From: Halanaerobium saccharolyticum
GTDB lineage: Bacteria; Bacillota; Halanaerobiia; Halanaerobiales; Halanaerobiaceae
Direction of reading: 5' to 3'
NCBI RefSeq assembly: GCF_004362045.1
Contig: NZ_SNWX01000019.1
Coordinates: 1-39,741, forward strand
Length of the DNA: 39,741 bases
Shown here: one piece after another, positions 17,285 to 27,742 of the stretch
Layout: every line of letters begins with the position of its first letter
Numbering within the stretch: the stretch's first letter is position 1
Made by a program: the position numbers and the translations under genes
The notes under the pieces: generated by a model
The model's database searches: none
What the model saw: only the letters and a program-made list of their open reading frames with translations
What the model was told of the DNA's origin: nothing

Positions 17285-17599
17285 TTATTTATCTACAACT
17301 TCGTCACATTTTTTGCATTTTCTAACTTTTGTTCCATCTTCTAAACGTTCTGCGCCAACCCTGGTCTTTTCGTCACAACGGGGGCAGACGAGTTGAACAT
17401 TTGAAGCATGTATTGGTGCTTCATTTTCTATAATTCCACCCTGCGGCATATCCTGTGTAGGACTTACGTGACGGTTTACAATATTTACACCCTCCACGAT
17501 TACGCGATCTTTTTTAGGAATTACCTTTAAAATCTCACCGCGTTTTCCTTTATCTTTTCCGGATATTACTTCCACAGTGTCACCTTTTTTAATTCTCAA
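17285..17599 (-). CDS. rplX: 50S ribosomal protein L24 with zinc-ribbon C-terminus
   Basis: L24 (104 residues) is an assembly initiator near the tunnel exit. It starts [21 protein letters not shown] with the KOW motif, and [15 protein letters not shown] follows. The C-terminal part has two cysteine pairs (C72, C75, C95, C98) that could hold zinc, a known variant of bacterial L24. The start codon is TTG behind GGAGGGG. Confidence 0.96.
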   Translation of the reverse strand: MRIKKGDTVEVISGKDKGKRGEILKVIPKKDRVIVEGVNIVNRHVSPTQDMPQGGIIENEAPIHASNVQLVCPRCDEKTRVGAERLEDGTKVRKCKKCDEVVDK

Positions 17600-17614
17600 T
17601 CGAATCCCCTCCTT

Positions 17615-17983
17615 CTATAATACCTCCGGTGCAAGGGAGATAATTTTCATATAATTCTTTTCCCTCAGCTCACGGGTCACGGGACCAAAAATACGTGTAC
17701 CCTTAGGATTATTATTATCATCTATAATTACTGCTGCATTTTCATCAAATCTAATATAGGTGCCGTCTTTGCGTTTTAAGGCTTTCTTGGTTCTAACAAC
17801 TACTGCTTTAGCAACCTCACCTTTTTTAACCATTCCATCAGGAATAGCCTCTTTGACGCTGACTACTATAGTATCTCCAACTTTAGCGTATTTTTTCTTG
17901 GAGCCTCCAAGTACCTTAATACATAAAAGTTCGCGGGCACCTGAATTATCCGCTACCTTTAAACGGCTTTCAGATTGTATCAT
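17615..17983 (-). CDS. rplN: 50S ribosomal protein L14
   Basis: L14 (122 residues) lies at the subunit interface and takes part in bridge B8. The highly conserved start [20 protein letters not shown], the [15 protein letters not shown] loop and [25 protein letters not shown] at the end match the family. It lies between rpsQ and rplX with good SD sites around it. Confidence 0.98.
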   Translation of the reverse strand: MIQSESRLKVADNSGARELLCIKVLGGSKKKYAKVGDTIVVSVKEAIPDGMVKKGEVAKAVVVRTKKALKRKDGTYIRFDENAAVIIDDNNNPKGTRIFGPVTRELREKNYMKIISLAPEVL

Positions 17984-18012
17984 TTTCAGGCCCTCCTTTC
18001 TACTTCCAGGAC

Positions 18013-18267
18013 TTATTTTGCTTTTTCAATAATATCTAGTAAACGCCATCTCTTGGTCTTGCTTAATGGGCGTGTTTCCATAATTCTTACAATGTCACCT
18101 TCATTACAAACATTTTCTTCATCATGAGCTGTATACTTTTTAGTTTTCTTAACAACTCTTTTATATTTAGGATGCTGTGTTCTGCGCTCTACAGCAACAG
18201 TTATTGTTTTATCCTGTTTATCACTAACTACAACACCTTTACGCTCTTTACGACTATTTCTTTCCAT
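18013..18267 (-). CDS. rpsQ: 30S ribosomal protein S17
   Basis: S17 (84 residues) is a primary binder in the small-subunit body. It shows [20 protein letters not shown], the [19 protein letters not shown] loop, and [18 protein letters not shown]. It follows rpmC by 24 bp in the conserved S10-operon order. Confidence 0.97.
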   Translation of the reverse strand: MERNSRKERKGVVVSDKQDKTITVAVERRTQHPKYKRVVKKTKKYTAHDEENVCNEGDIVRIMETRPLSKTKRWRLLDIIEKAK

Positions 18268-18291
18268 GAGAAACCTCCTTTCAAAAAAGAA

Positions 18292-18495
18292 TTAAGCCCT
18301 TTTTATACCTAGTTCTTTTTCCCGCAGAATAGTTTTAATTCGGGCAATAATTCTTTTAACCTCTTTAATCCTCATAGGATTATCCAACTGTGCTGTTGCA
18401 TGTTGAAAGCGAAGGTTAAATAACTCTTCTTTAAATTCGCGGGCTTTCTGTTCTAACTCTGCTTCTGTTAAATTTCTTAATTCATCAGCTCTCAT
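18292..18495 (-). CDS. rpmC: 50S ribosomal protein L29
   Basis: L29 (67 residues) lies at the tunnel exit where trigger factor and signal recognition particle dock. [20 protein letters not shown] and [20 protein letters not shown] are typical. I start it at the ATG 18495, which lines up with the family start and has GGTGAGG upstream; an ATG four codons earlier would add an atypical MVRP. It overlaps the end of rplP by 11 bp. Confidence 0.94.
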   Translation of the reverse strand: MRADELRNLTEAELEQKAREFKEELFNLRFQHATAQLDNPMRIKEVKRIIARIKTILREKELGIKRA

Positions 18496-18919
18496 CGGCC
18501 TCACCATCCATTCCCTCTCTTGCTACAAATTTAGTTTTAATAGGCAGTTTGTGAGATGCAAGGCGCATCGCTTCTCTGGCAACCTCTTCCGGTACACCAG
18601 CCAGCTCAAACATAATTCTACCTGGTTTTACAACAGCCACCCATTTCTCAGGTGCTCCTTTACCACTACCCATTCGGGTTTCAGCAGGTTTTGCGGTTAC
18701 AGGCTTGTCTGGGAAAATCTTGATCCAAACTTTACCTCCACGCTTAATGCTTCTAGTAAGGGCAACACGAGCAGCCTCTATCTGTCTATTGGTAATCCAT
18801 ACGGGTTCTAAGGCCTGTAGACCATATTCACCAAAAGTGATTTTATTTCCCCGATGAGCTTTACCTTTCATTCTTCCTCTCATTTGCTTACGATGTTTTA
18901 CTCTTTTAGGTACTAACAT
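18485..18919 (-). CDS. rplP: 50S ribosomal protein L16
   Basis: L16 (144 residues) shapes the A-site side of the peptidyl transferase centre. [19 protein letters not shown] at the start, [20 protein letters not shown], and [19 protein letters not shown] with the [11 protein letters not shown] strand identify it. The ATG at 18919 is 7 nt from GGAGG; the TTG directly before it is less likely. It overlaps rpmC. Confidence 0.97.
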   Translation of the reverse strand: MLVPKRVKHRKQMRGRMKGKAHRGNKITFGEYGLQALEPVWITNRQIEAARVALTRSIKRGGKVWIKIFPDKPVTAKPAETRMGSGKGAPEKWVAVVKPGRIMFELAGVPEEVAREAMRLASHKLPIKTKFVAREGMDGEADES

Positions 18920-18948
18920 CAAAGAGCCTCCTTTCCTGCATAATCTAT

Positions 18949-19593
18949 CTATTCTTCATCTATTTCTGGAAGTATTTCTCCCTTATTGATCCAAACTTTA
19001 ACTCCAATTGTTCCATATGTTGTGTCTGCTTCTGCAAATCCATAATCAATATCAGCTCTCAATGTATGCATCGGAACACTACCTTCACTGTAGCCTTCAC
19101 GTCTTGCCATTTCTGCTCCACCAAGACGTCCACTGCTCTGAACTTTAAAACCTTCAGCTCCCATACGCATTGCACGATTCATTGCCTGCTTCATTGCTCT
19201 ACGAAAAGAAATTCTTCTAACTAACTGAGAAGCAATATTTTCGGCAACTAATTGAGCATTCATTTCTGGATTTTCAACTTCTACAACATTAATTTGTACA
19301 GTTTTCCCAGTTAAAGCTTCAACTTCGTTTCTTAAAGCTTCAACTTCAGAACCTCCACGTCCAATAACCATTCCTGGTCTGGCAGTGTGTACATCTAATT
19401 TCAGTCTATTAGCAGCTCTTTCGATTACGACTCTAGAAATTCCAGCTTCAAACATTTTCTCCTTAACATGACTTCTAATCTCACGGTCTTCATTTAAAAG
19501 CTTGGAATAATCTTTTTTGTCCGCATACCATTTTGCTTCCCAATCTTTTATAACTCCAACCCGGAGACCATGTGGATTTATTTTATTACCCAA
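18949..19593 (-). CDS. rpsC: 30S ribosomal protein S3
   Basis: S3 (214 residues) guards the mRNA entry tunnel. It starts [22 protein letters not shown] in the family manner. The KH domain motif VIGRGGSEV lies near residue 77, and the C-terminal domain includes [20 protein letters not shown]. The start codon is TTG with GGAGG 8 nt upstream. It lies 3 bp after rplV. Confidence 0.97.
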   Translation of the reverse strand: MGNKINPHGLRVGVIKDWEAKWYADKKDYSKLLNEDREIRSHVKEKMFEAGISRVVIERAANRLKLDVHTARPGMVIGRGGSEVEALRNEVEALTGKTVQINVVEVENPEMNAQLVAENIASQLVRRISFRRAMKQAMNRAMRMGAEGFKVQSSGRLGGAEMARREGYSEGSVPMHTLRADIDYGFAEADTTYGTIGVKVWINKGEILPEIDEE

Positions 19594-19596
19594 ATT

Positions 19597-19938
19597 TTAT
19601 CCCTCCTTTGTGTCGCTTAACACGACTGTGATATGGCTTGTTCTTTTATTAATAGGACTTGCCGATCCCTGTGCACGAGGTTTCCATCTTTTCATAGTAG
19701 GACCCTCATCAACAAAAGCTTTCTTTACATAAAGATCATCTACAAACATATCATGATTATTTTCAGCATTAGCTGTAGCTGAATTTAATACTTTTTCTAC
19801 CATTTTAGCAGCTTTTTTCGGTGTGCTTTTTAAAATTGCAACTGCTGTATTAACATCTTTACCCTTAATTAAGTCTGTTACCAGACGTGCTTTACGGGCT
19901 GTAATACGCAGGTGCTTTGCAACTGCTTTTGCTTCCAT
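19597..19938 (-). CDS. rplV: 50S ribosomal protein L22
   Basis: L22 (113 residues) has a long loop that lines the exit tunnel and senses nascent chains. [19 protein letters not shown] and the loop tip [20 protein letters not shown] are intact, with no insertion or deletion of the kind linked to macrolide resistance. It follows rpsS by 31 bp. Confidence 0.97.
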   Translation of the reverse strand: MEAKAVAKHLRITARKARLVTDLIKGKDVNTAVAILKSTPKKAAKMVEKVLNSATANAENNHDMFVDDLYVKKAFVDEGPTMKRWKPRAQGSASPINKRTSHITVVLSDTKEG

Positions 19939-19969
19939 TTTAAAACCCCCTTACTATCTACAATATTTC

Positions 19970-20254
19970 CTATTTAAGTGCTGTTGAACGTTCTGTATGG
20001 CGGCTGTGACCTCTAAAGATTCTGGTTGGAGCAAATTCTCCTAGTTTATGTCCTACCATTTCTTCAGATATATATACTGGCACATGCTTACGACCATCAT
20101 GGACAGCAATTGTATGTCCAACCATTTCAGGGAAAATGGTTGAGCTTCTTGACCAGGTTTTAATAACCTGCTTTTTTCCACTCTCATTCATTTCTCTGAT
20201 TCTGGCAATTAGTTTCTCTGAGACAAAAGGTCCCTTTTTTATAGATCTAGCCAT
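19970..20254 (-). CDS. rpsS: 30S ribosomal protein S19
   Basis: S19 (94 residues) forms a complex with S13 on the small-subunit head. [19 protein letters not shown] at the start, [20 protein letters not shown] and [14 protein letters not shown] are conserved blocks. The ATG at 20254 has GGAGG 7 nt upstream; the TTG just before it is an unlikely start. Confidence 0.97.
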   Translation of the reverse strand: MARSIKKGPFVSEKLIARIREMNESGKKQVIKTWSRSSTIFPEMVGHTIAVHDGRKHVPVYISEEMVGHKLGEFAPTRIFRGHSRHTERSTALK

Positions 20255-20272
20255 CAATAATCCTCCTTTCTA

Positions 20273-21109
20273 CTATTTGCGCTTCTTGGCGTGACGTGAA
20301 CGGATAATATACTTATCTGAGCGCTTTGGCTTACGTGTCTTTTTACCCATAGTAGGTTTACCCCACGGAGTTACAGGATGTCTACCAGCAGGTGATTTAC
20401 CTTCTCCACCACCGTGTGGGTGGTCATGAGGATTCATAACTACACCGCGTACATGAGGTCTTTTACCTTTCCAGCGGCTGCGTCCGGCTTTACCGACTGT
20501 AATATTTTCGTGATCAATATTACCAACCTGTCCAACAGTAGCTTTACATACATTATGAATTAACCTGACTTCCCCAGAAGGCATTTTTAAATGTACAAAC
20601 TTACCTTCTTTAGCAAGAATCTGGGCCATTGCTCCTGCAGAGCGTGCGATCTGTCCACCTTTTCCTGCCTGCATTTCAACATTGTGTACAATTGTACCAA
20701 CAGGAATATCTTTTAATCTAAGTGAATTTCCAGCAGTAATATCTGCTTCAACACCAGTTTCTAAGGTGTCACCCACTTCTACTTTATTTGGCGCAAGAAT
20801 GTATCTTTTTTCTCCATCTGCATACTGCAGCAGAGCAATTCTTGCAGAACGATTTGGGTCATATTCTATAGTTTTCACTTTAGCAGGAATTCCATCTTTG
20901 TCCCGCTTAAAATCTATTATACGATAGCGGCGCTTGTGTCCACCACCCTGATGACGGCTGGTAATTCTACCATTTGCGTTACGGCCGCCCTTTCTCTTGA
21001 TTGGAGCCAGCAGGCTCTTTTCGGGCGTATCTGTTGTAATTTCATCAAAACTAGCAACAGTCATATAACGCCTTGAAGGTGTGGTTGGTTTAAAACTTTT
21101 AATCGCCAT
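20273..21109 (-). CDS. rplB: 50S ribosomal protein L2
   Basis: L2 (278 residues) is needed for subunit association and peptide-bond formation. It shows the RNA-binding core [39 protein letters not shown] and the peptidyl-transferase-near segment [20 protein letters not shown] with its conserved histidine. The C-terminal basic tail is complete. It lies between rplW and rpsS as usual. Confidence 0.98.
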   Translation of the reverse strand: MAIKSFKPTTPSRRYMTVASFDEITTDTPEKSLLAPIKRKGGRNANGRITSRHQGGGHKRRYRIIDFKRDKDGIPAKVKTIEYDPNRSARIALLQYADGEKRYILAPNKVEVGDTLETGVEADITAGNSLRLKDIPVGTIVHNVEMQAGKGGQIARSAGAMAQILAKEGKFVHLKMPSGEVRLIHNVCKATVGQVGNIDHENITVGKAGRSRWKGKRPHVRGVVMNPHDHPHGGGEGKSPAGRHPVTPWGKPTMGKKTRKPKRSDKYIIRSRHAKKRK

Positions 21110-21137
21110 CTTTTTTCCCTCCTTTATTAATTATTTT

Positions 21138-21428
21138 TTAGAGGCCTTCGTAAATTTCTATTTCATCGCCCTCAGCCAGCTTAACTAAAGCTTTTTTCCA
21201 GTCAGGTTTTTTACCAACATGGAAGCCGAGTCTTCTTTTTTTACCTCTAACATTCATTGTGTTTACATTTATAACATTGACAGAGAAAATTTCTTCTACT
21301 GCATTTCTAATTTCAACTTTATTTGCATTTTTGGCTACCTTAAATGTATAAGTATTAGCCTCCTGCATTTGTTCCATTGTATTTTCAGAAATAACAGGTG
21401 CTATAATAATATCTCTTGCATCTTTCAT
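21138..21428 (-). CDS. rplW: 50S ribosomal protein L23
   Basis: L23 (96 residues) is the main docking site for trigger factor and signal recognition particle at the tunnel exit. It shows IIAPVISENTMEQM, TFKVAKNANKVEIRNAVEEIF and GKKRRLGFHVGKKPDWKKA, with the acidic exposed end EGDEIEIYEGL. Its ATG overlaps the rplD stop by 4 bp (ATGA), pointing to coupled translation. Confidence 0.96.
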   Translation of the reverse strand: MKDARDIIIAPVISENTMEQMQEANTYTFKVAKNANKVEIRNAVEEIFSVNVINVNTMNVRGKKRRLGFHVGKKPDWKKALVKLAEGDEIEIYEGL

Positions 21429-22054
21429 TCGCCCAGCACCTCCTCAACCATTTTAACCGCTTCTTCGATAAAAATAACCATTTCATTATCTAAAAGATCA
21501 TAGGCATTTATTGAACCGGCAAGCAGTGTTTTGACATTTGGAATATTTCTAGCTGAAAGATATAAGTTTTTATCCTTTTCGGGCATCACTAAAACAACTT
21601 TTTTATCTTCTAAGTTTAAATCAGCTAAAATACTAACTACTGCTTTTGTTTTTGGTTGGTCAAGCTCTATCTTATCAACTAAAATTAACTCATCTCTCTC
21701 TACCTTATCGGTTAAGACAGATCTAAGCGCTAATCTTCTCATCTTTTTAGTTAACTTTTTATCATAACTGCGGGGAGAAGGTCCAAAAGTGATTCCTCCA
21801 CCTACCCATAATGGAGAACGAATACTTCCGTGACGAGCACGTCCAGTACCTTTTTGTCTCCAGGGTTTGCGGCCACCACCGCGAACATTACCTCTTGTTT
21901 TTGTAGAAGCATTTCCGCCTCTTCTGGCAGCTAATTGTGCATTAACTACCTGATGTACAACATGTTTATTTATTTTATCATTAAAAACAGAATCATTTAA
22001 TTCTACTTTTTCGAGTTCTTTTCCACTCTGATTGAATTTTGTTACCTGCGGCAT
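21425..22054 (-). CDS. rplD: 50S ribosomal protein L4
   Basis: L4 (209 residues) contributes a loop to the narrowest part of the exit tunnel. The tunnel loop with TKTRGNVRGGGRKPWRQKGT and ARHGSIRSPLWVGGG looks wild type. In E. coli L4 represses its own S10 operon; the leader used there is not recognisable here. The ATG 22054 is 7 nt from GGAGG, and a TTG just before it is rejected. Confidence 0.97.
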   Translation of the reverse strand: MPQVTKFNQSGKELEKVELNDSVFNDKINKHVVHQVVNAQLAARRGGNASTKTRGNVRGGGRKPWRQKGTGRARHGSIRSPLWVGGGITFGPSPRSYDKKLTKKMRRLALRSVLTDKVERDELILVDKIELDQPKTKAVVSILADLNLEDKKVVLVMPEKDKNLYLSARNIPNVKTLLAGSINAYDLLDNEMVIFIEEAVKMVEEVLGE

Positions 22055-22079
22055 CAAAAATCCTCCTTTCTCAACTTAT

Positions 22080-22703
22080 TTAGTTGTTATCTGCAGATTT
22101 GATTTCGAGCACTGTTTTTTTAGCTCCTGGTACTGGACCAGAAATCAATAAAACATTACGCTCTACGTCAACTTTTACTATTTCTAAATTTCTTTCAGTT
22201 ACTCTATCATGACCCATTCTTCCGGGCATTTTAAAGCCTTTATATACTCTTCTTGCATCAACAGCACCGATTGAACCTGGTGCACGATGGAAGTGAGAAC
22301 CGTGTGACATTGGTCCACTGTGATGATTCCATCTTTTAATATTACCGGCAAATCCTTTACCTTTGGAAATACCACTAACATTAACTTTCTCTCCCACTTC
22401 AAAGAGATCAGCTTTAATTTCACTACCTTCACTCAGTTCCATATCTAAACCCTTAAATTCTCTTAAATGTTTTTTGGGTTCAAGATCACGACTTTCGAAC
22501 TGACCAAGTTCCGGTTTGTTAAGTCTGTGCTTTTTAACTTCTCCAAATCCAAGCTGTACTGAATTATATCCATCTTTTTCTGTAGTTTTAATCTGTGTTA
22601 CAACACAGGGACCGGCCTCAACTACAGTTACAGGTACCAGCTCTCCATTATCTTTAAAATACTGAGTCATACCCAGCTTTTTTCCTAATATAGCTTTCGC
22701 CAT
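22080..22703 (-). CDS. rplC: 50S ribosomal protein L3
   Basis: L3 (207 residues) starts large-subunit assembly and reaches the peptidyl transferase centre. AKAILGKKLGMTQYF, the KGKGFAGNIKRW region and the loop SHFHRAPGSIGAVD, ending with MGHDRVTERNLEIV, are all present. It lies between rpsJ and rplD. The SD is GGAGGTG. Confidence 0.97.
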   Translation of the reverse strand: MAKAILGKKLGMTQYFKDNGELVPVTVVEAGPCVVTQIKTTEKDGYNSVQLGFGEVKKHRLNKPELGQFESRDLEPKKHLREFKGLDMELSEGSEIKADLFEVGEKVNVSGISKGKGFAGNIKRWNHHSGPMSHGSHFHRAPGSIGAVDARRVYKGFKMPGRMGHDRVTERNLEIVKVDVERNVLLISGPVPGAKKTVLEIKSADNN

Positions 22704-22724
22704 GGCCTAATACACCTCCTGACA

Positions 22725-23036
22725 TTAAAGTTTAATTTCTATATTTACTCCTGCGGGCAAATCAAGCCTCATCAGTGAGTCTACAGTTTTTGATGTAGGA
22801 TCGAGAATATCGATCAACCTTTTATGTGTTCTCATTTCAAATTGTTCTCTTGCATCTTTATGAACATGAGGTGAGCGAAGTACTGTAAATATCTCTTTCT
22901 CTGTTGGAAGAGGTACTGGACCAGATACATCTGCACCAGTTCTCTCAGCAGTTGCAACAATTTTTTCTGCTGATTGATCCAGGAGCTCATGTTCAAAAGC
23001 TTTAAGGCGAATCCTAATTTTTTCGTGTTTTGCCAT
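22725..23036 (-). CDS. rpsJ: 30S ribosomal protein S10
   Basis: S10 (103 residues) is a head protein that also acts as NusE in transcription antitermination with NusB. It shows [42 protein letters not shown] and RLIDILDPT. It opens the ribosomal run to rplQ. Upstream there is a strong terminator after tuf and no clear promoter, so its transcription may rely on read-through. Confidence 0.97.
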   Translation of the reverse strand: MAKHEKIRIRLKAFEHELLDQSAEKIVATAERTGADVSGPVPLPTEKEIFTVLRSPHVHKDAREQFEMRTHKRLIDILDPTSKTVDSLMRLDLPAGVNIEIKL

Positions 23037-23083
23037 TTGCTTACCTCCTTAATCTTTACGATTTAAGCTCAGTTAGGAGCATA

Positions 23084-23116
23084 GAAAAAGCGAGGAGGCT
23101 CCCTCCTCTGCTTTTT
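23084..23116 (-). terminator. Rho-independent terminator between tuf and rpsJ
   Basis: A GC-rich 7-bp stem GAGGAGG/CCTCCTC with a 3-nt loop (23092-23108), flanked by an outer GC pair, is followed by TTTTTC on the minus strand. An opposite T run at 23112-23117 gives it a bidirectional look. It would separate the str unit from the S10 run. Confidence 0.8.
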
Positions 23117-23119
23117 TAA

Positions 23120-24313
23120 TTACTCAATAATTTCAGTTACAACTCCAGCTCCTACTGTGTGACCACCTTCACGGATTGCAAAACGCAGTCCTTCTTCCAT
23201 AGCTATTGGAGTAATTAACTCTCCTGTCATCTCAATGTTATCTCCAGGCATTACCATGTCTACTCCTTCTGGTAAGCTGATGTCTCCTGTTACGTCTGTT
23301 GTACGGAAGTAAAACTGTGGTCTATATCCATCAAAGAATGGTGTGTGTCTTCCACCCTCATCTTTACTCAGTACATATACTTCAGCGTAAAACTTGGTAT
23401 GTGGTGTAATACTTCCCGGCTTTGCCAGTACCTGACCTCTTTCGATGTCTTCTCTCTTTACACCTCTTAATAATGCTCCAATGTTATCTCCTGCTACTGC
23501 TTCGTCTAACATCTTACGGAACATTTCTACTCCTGTTACTACTGTTGTTGTTGTATCTTTGATTCCTACTACCTCTACCTCATCTGATGGATGTAGTGTT
23601 CCTCTTTCGATTCTTCCTGTTGCTACTGTTCCTCTTCCTGTAATTGAGAATACATCCTCTACAGGCATTAAGAATGGCTTTTCTGTATCTCTTTCTGGCT
23701 CTGGAATGTAGTTATCTACATTATCCATAAGCTCAATAATCTTCTTACCCCATTCTCCTTCTGGATCTCCATTTTCTGCAGCTTTAAGGGCTGATCCTAC
23801 TACTACAGGAATATCGTCTCCAGGGAAATCATATTCGCTTAAGAGTTCTCTTACTTCCATTTCTACAAGTTCGATTAGCTCTTCGTCGTCTACCATATCT
23901 GCTTTGTTTAAGAATACTACAATTGATGGTACACCAACCTGACGAGCTAAAAGAATGTGCTCTCTTGTCTGCGGCATTGGTCCATCTGCTGCAGATACTA
24001 CTAAAATTGCTCCATCCATCTGGGCTGCACCTGTAATCATATTCTTTACATAGTCAGCGTGTCCAGGACAATCTACGTGAGCATAGTGTCTTGACTCTGT
24101 TTCGTACTCAACGTGAGATGTCGCTATTGTGATTCCTCTTTCTTTTTCTTCTGGAGCATTATCAATTGTATCAAATGCTCTTACTTCTGCTCCCCCATAG
24201 TTTGCTAACACATTTGTGATTGCTGCTGTTAGTGTTGTTTTTCCATGGTCAACATGTCCTATTGTTCCTATGTTAACATGTGGTTTGTTTCTTTCGAATT
24301 TTGCTTTTGCCAT
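23120..24313 (-). CDS. tuf: Elongation factor Tu, copy 1 (str operon)
   Basis: EF-Tu (397 residues) delivers aminoacyl-tRNA to the ribosome as a GTPase. GTP motifs are GHVDHGKT (19-26), DCPGH and NKAD; domains 2 and 3 follow, ending [10 protein letters not shown]. The protein is identical to that of the second copy at 38.5-39.7 kb. By eye I count only seven base differences in 1194, all silent. It follows fusA by 25 bp in the normal str order and precedes a terminator. Confidence 0.98.
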   Translation of the reverse strand: MAKAKFERNKPHVNIGTIGHVDHGKTTLTAAITNVLANYGGAEVRAFDTIDNAPEEKERGITIATSHVEYETESRHYAHVDCPGHADYVKNMITGAAQMDGAILVVSAADGPMPQTREHILLARQVGVPSIVVFLNKADMVDDEELIELVEMEVRELLSEYDFPGDDIPVVVGSALKAAENGDPEGEWGKKIIELMDNVDNYIPEPERDTEKPFLMPVEDVFSITGRGTVATGRIERGTLHPSDEVEVVGIKDTTTTVVTGVEMFRKMLDEAVAGDNIGALLRGVKREDIERGQVLAKPGSITPHTKFYAEVYVLSKDEGGRHTPFFDGYRPQFYFRTTDVTGDISLPEGVDMVMPGDNIEMTGELITPIAMEEGLRFAIREGGHTVGAGVVTEIIE

Positions 24314-24338
24314 TTTTTATTCCTCCTTATAAATTTAT

Positions 24339-26405
24339 CTATTCTCCAATAATTTCTTCAGCAATACTTTTTGGTGCCTGTTCATAATGTGAGAACTGCA
24401 TTGTATAAGTTGCTCTACCCTGAGTTTTGGAACGAAGATCAGTTGAATAACCAAACATCTCAGAAAGCGGTACATGAGCACTAACTACCTGAGCATTACC
24501 TCTTGGCTCCATACCTTCTACTTTTCCACGACGTCCATTCAGGTCACCCATAACATCTCCCATGTATTCTTCGGGAGTAACAACTTCAACACTCATCACT
24601 GGTTCTAAAATAGCGGGACCAGCTTGTTTAGCTCCCTGTCTGAAACCCATTGAACCGGCGATTTTAAATGCCATTTCAGATGAGTCAACATCATGATAAC
24701 TACCATCATTCAGTGTTACTTTAACATCAACAACTGGATAACCGGCAATAATACCATTTTCCATAGCTTCTCTGATTCCATCCTCTACAGATGGAATGTA
24801 TTCACGTGGAATTGATCCACCTGTAATTTTATCTTCAAATTCAAATCCTTCACCTGCAGGCTGTGGTTCAAGATCAATTACAACATGACCATACTGTCCA
24901 CGACCACCAGACTGACGGATAAATTTACCTTCAACACCGGTAACTTTTTTGGTAATTGTTTCTCTATAAGCTACCTTGGGTTTACCAATATTAGCATCAA
25001 CTTTAAATTCTCTTAAGAGGCGGTCAACAATAACTTCCAGGTGTAATTCTCCCATACCCTCAATGATTGTCTGTCCTGTTTCCTCATCAGTGTGAACTCT
25101 AAATGTTGGATCTTCTTCTGCTAATCTCTGTAAAGCTTCACCAAGTTTATCCTGGTCTGCTTTACTCTTAGGCTCAATGGCAACACCAATAACTGGTTCA
25201 GGAAATTCCATTGCTTCTAAAACAATTGGATGATCCTGGTCACAGATTGTATCACCAGTACTGGTATTCTTAAGTCCAACTAAAGCACCAAGGTCACCAG
25301 CAAAGATCTCATCTCTTTCTTCACGCCGGTTAGCGTGCATCTGTAAGATGCGGCCAACTCTTTCGCGAATATCTGCTGTTGCATTATAAACATAAGAACC
25401 CGCTTCTAAGGTTCCAGAATATGATCTAAAGAAAGCTAATTTACCAACATACGGGTCAGACATAATTTTAAATGCCAGGCCAGAGAATGGAGCATCATCA
25501 TCTGCTGCTCTTGTTTCAGTCTCTTCTGTTTCTGGATTGAAACCTTCAATAGGTGGTACATCGATTGGAGAAGGTAAATAGTCAAGCACTGCATCCAGCA
25601 GCATCTGTACACCTTTGTTTTTAAAGGCAGATCCACATAAAACTGGAATAACATTTACATTAAGTACTGCCTGACGTAGTAATTTTTTAATATCATCAGT
25701 ACTTACTTCACCTTCTAAATATTTCATCATAAATTCGTCATCTTCTTCAGCCAGAACTTCCATTAAAATTTCTCTGTATTCTGCTGCCTGTTCTTTCATA
25801 TCTTCTGGTATTTCAACTCTATCAAAATTAACACCAAGTTCATCTTCATAAACAACAGCATCCATTTCTACTAAATCAACAACACCATCAAATTTATCTT
25901 CACTTCCAATTGGAAGCTGAATTGGTACTGCATTAGCACCAAGTCTATCTTTCATCATATCTACAGCTCTGAAAAAATCTGCTCCCGTTCTGTCCATTTT
26001 ATTAACAAATGCAATCCTGGGAACTCCATACTTATCAGCCTGTCTCCATACAGTTTCAGATTGTGGTTCTACCCCACCTACAGAACAGAATAAAGCAATT
26101 GCTCCATCTAAAACCCTTAAGGATCTTTCTACCTCAACTGTAAAGTCCACGTGTCCGGGCGTATCTATAATATTAATTCGGTTTTCACGCCACTGACAGG
26201 TAGTAGCAGCAGAGGTGATTGTAATTCCTCTTTCCTGTTCCTGTTCCATCCAATCCATAACAGATGCACCATCATGAGTTTCACCCATTTTATGAACTCG
26301 ACCTGTATAGTATAAAATTCTTTCTGTTGTAGTTGTTTTACCTGCGTCAATATGTGCCATAATACCAATGTTACGTGTTTTCTCTAGTGGAAATTGTCGG
26401 GCCAC
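24339..26405 (-). CDS. fusA: Elongation factor G
   Basis: EF-G (688 residues) drives ribosomal translocation with GTP. The G motifs [10 protein letters not shown] (17-26), DTPGHVDF and NKMDRTGAD are intact. The domain IV tip region [15 protein letters not shown] and the C-terminal [20 protein letters not shown] are complete. The start codon is GTG behind a run of Gs. It sits between rpsG and tuf. Confidence 0.98.
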   Translation of the reverse strand: MARQFPLEKTRNIGIMAHIDAGKTTTTERILYYTGRVHKMGETHDGASVMDWMEQEQERGITITSAATTCQWRENRINIIDTPGHVDFTVEVERSLRVLDGAIALFCSVGGVEPQSETVWRQADKYGVPRIAFVNKMDRTGADFFRAVDMMKDRLGANAVPIQLPIGSEDKFDGVVDLVEMDAVVYEDELGVNFDRVEIPEDMKEQAAEYREILMEVLAEEDDEFMMKYLEGEVSTDDIKKLLRQAVLNVNVIPVLCGSAFKNKGVQMLLDAVLDYLPSPIDVPPIEGFNPETEETETRAADDDAPFSGLAFKIMSDPYVGKLAFFRSYSGTLEAGSYVYNATADIRERVGRILQMHANRREERDEIFAGDLGALVGLKNTSTGDTICDQDHPIVLEAMEFPEPVIGVAIEPKSKADQDKLGEALQRLAEEDPTFRVHTDEETGQTIIEGMGELHLEVIVDRLLREFKVDANIGKPKVAYRETITKKVTGVEGKFIRQSGGRGQYGHVVIDLEPQPAGEGFEFEDKITGGSIPREYIPSVEDGIREAMENGIIAGYPVVDVKVTLNDGSYHDVDSSEMAFKIAGSMGFRQGAKQAGPAILEPVMSVEVVTPEEYMGDVMGDLNGRRGKVEGMEPRGNAQVVSAHVPLSEMFGYSTDLRSKTQGRATYTMQFSHYEQAPKSIAEEIIGE

Positions 26406-26450
26406 TATTCTCCCCCCTTATATAAAAATTATATACATCACGCAACTAAA

Positions 26451-26918
26451 TTACCATCTATAATGTGCAAAAGCTCTGTTGGCTTCAGCCATACGATGGA
26501 CTTCTTCTTTCTTTCTAACTGCGCCGCCTGTATTGTTATATGCGTCTGTGATTTCTCCAGCAATTCTTTCTCTCATTGTTCTTTCATTGCGAGCTCTAGC
26601 TGCTGTCACTAACCAGCGTAATGCTAAAGTTCTTTTTCTATCTTCATCCACTTCTACTGGTACCTGATAGTTAGAACCACCAACACGTCTTGATTTAACT
26701 TCAAGTGCTGGTTTTATGTTTTCAATTGCTTCATTCACAACTGTTAAACCATCTTCACCAGTATTTTCGGAGATGATATCAAGAGCACTGTAAAATGCTT
26801 TTTCTGCCAGTCCTTTTTTACCATCCAGCATCAATTTATTAATAATTCTGCTGACAGTAACATTATCATATACCGGATCTGGAACTACATCTCTTTTTTC
26901 TGCTCTATTTTTGCGCAC
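26451..26918 (-). CDS. rpsG: 30S ribosomal protein S7
   Basis: S7 (155 residues) nucleates folding of the 16S 3' domain and contacts E-site tRNA. The family pattern is [40 protein letters not shown] and the end [17 protein letters not shown]. The start is GTG 7 nt after GGAGG. It follows rpsL by 14 bp. Confidence 0.97.
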   Translation of the reverse strand: MRKNRAEKRDVVPDPVYDNVTVSRIINKLMLDGKKGLAEKAFYSALDIISENTGEDGLTVVNEAIENIKPALEVKSRRVGGSNYQVPVEVDEDRKRTLALRWLVTAARARNERTMRERIAGEITDAYNNTGGAVRKKEEVHRMAEANRAFAHYRW

Positions 26919-26932
26919 TAAAATCCCTCCTT

Positions 26933-27304
26933 TTACTTAGGTTTTTTTACACCATACTTGGAACGTCCCTGTTTTCTGTCTTCAACACCAGCTGTATCGA
27001 GTGCCCCTCTTACAATATGATATCTAACACCTGGTAAATCTTTTACTCTTCCACCTCTTACTAATACAACAGAGTGTTCCTGTAAATTGTGTCCAATTCC
27101 TGGAATATAGGCTGTTACCTCTTTTCCATTAGTTAAACGTACACGAGCTACTTTTCTTAAAGCTGAGTTAGGCTTTTTAGGAGTAGCAGTATATACTCTA
27201 GTACAGACACCCCTTTTTTGTGGAGAACCCTCCAAAGCAGGAGCAGAAGTTTTCTTTTTAGTCTTTTCTCGACCTTTACGGATCAACTGACTAATTGTCG
27301 GCAT
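26933..27304 (-). CDS. rpsL: 30S ribosomal protein S12
   Basis: S12 (123 residues) is part of the decoding centre. [20 protein letters not shown] sets the start at 27304, preceded by AAGGAGGTG; the open frame extends upstream but without family sequence. The streptomycin-sensitive residues in [11 protein letters not shown] and [14 protein letters not shown] look wild type. It follows the L7Ae-like gene by 20 bp. Confidence 0.97.
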   Translation of the reverse strand: MPTISQLIRKGREKTKKKTSAPALEGSPQKRGVCTRVYTATPKKPNSALRKVARVRLTNGKEVTAYIPGIGHNLQEHSVVLVRGGRVKDLPGVRYHIVRGALDTAGVEDRKQGRSKYGVKKPK

Positions 27305-27324
27305 GCAATCCCACCTCCTTCCAG

Positions 27325-27567
27325 TTATTTCAATAGTGCTGCAGAAGCTGCAGAAACATCGATCCCACAAATTCTGCCCAATTCATTTTTGCTTTCTACA
27401 ATCTCAAAAGGAATATTATTATCACTAACAGCCTTAAGTATTTCTTTTTTTAAAGGCTGGTCAATATCTTTAGCTAAAAATATCTTTTTTACCTGATTGT
27501 TTGTTATGGCTTTTAAAGTCTGCTTACTGCCAACCAGAAGGTCAGCGCTGCATATATCACCTAGCAT
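27325..27567 (-). CDS. rplGB: L7Ae/L30e-family RNA-binding protein (YbxF-like)
   Basis: An 80-residue protein of the L7Ae/L30e/S12e/Gadd45 fold, which binds kink-turn RNA. The pattern [23 protein letters not shown], then [17 protein letters not shown], fits YbxF from Bacillus, which lies in the same place before rpsL. Its cellular role is not settled; association with ribosomes has been reported for the family. The ATG 27567 is 10 nt from GGGGG; the TTG three codons before it is too close. It is the first gene of the str transcript. Confidence 0.88.
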   Translation of the reverse strand: MLGDICSADLLVGSKQTLKAITNNQVKKIFLAKDIDQPLKKEILKAVSDNNIPFEIVESKNELGRICGIDVSAASAALLK

Positions 27568-27611
27568 TTTAACCAAACCCCCAGATCAAACTTTGCTGAG
27601 CACACTTAAAT

Positions 27612-27640
27612 ATTTTAACAGCTTTACCCGGCCATGTCAA
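27612..27640 (-). promoter_or_regulatory. Promoter of the str operon
   Basis: TTGACA (27635-27640) and TAAAAT (27612-27617) are 17 bp apart on the minus strand, a near-consensus sigma-A promoter. The start would be near 27605, about 38 nt before the L7Ae-like gene. It drives rplGB, rpsL, rpsG, fusA and tuf. Confidence 0.85.
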
Positions 27641-27646
27641 GCAAAA

Positions 27647-27742
27647 ATTAAAAAGAGTTTCTCCTTTTATTAATCCTGTAAATTAAGAACTAGCAAATAC
27701 CTTCTCAGTCCAAATTCACCTGACAATAAAGGAGAAACTCTT
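27647..27742 (-). terminator. Long-loop hairpin and T-run after rpoC
   Basis: A 15-bp arm AAGAGTTTCTCCTTT (27652-27666) pairs with AAAGGAGAAACTCTT (27728-27742). The pairing extends by ATT/AAT on the inner side, and a further inner stem of about 7 bp is possible. In the transcript the second arm is followed by TTTTTAATTTTT. It probably ends the rpoBC transcript, though the large structured loop is unusual for a terminator. Confidence 0.6.

Noticed and set aside
27305-27370. In-frame upstream extension of rpsL by 22 codons, rich in Cys and Trp
   Set aside because: It runs over the end of the L7Ae-like gene and the rpsL SD; the family start is MPTI at 27304.
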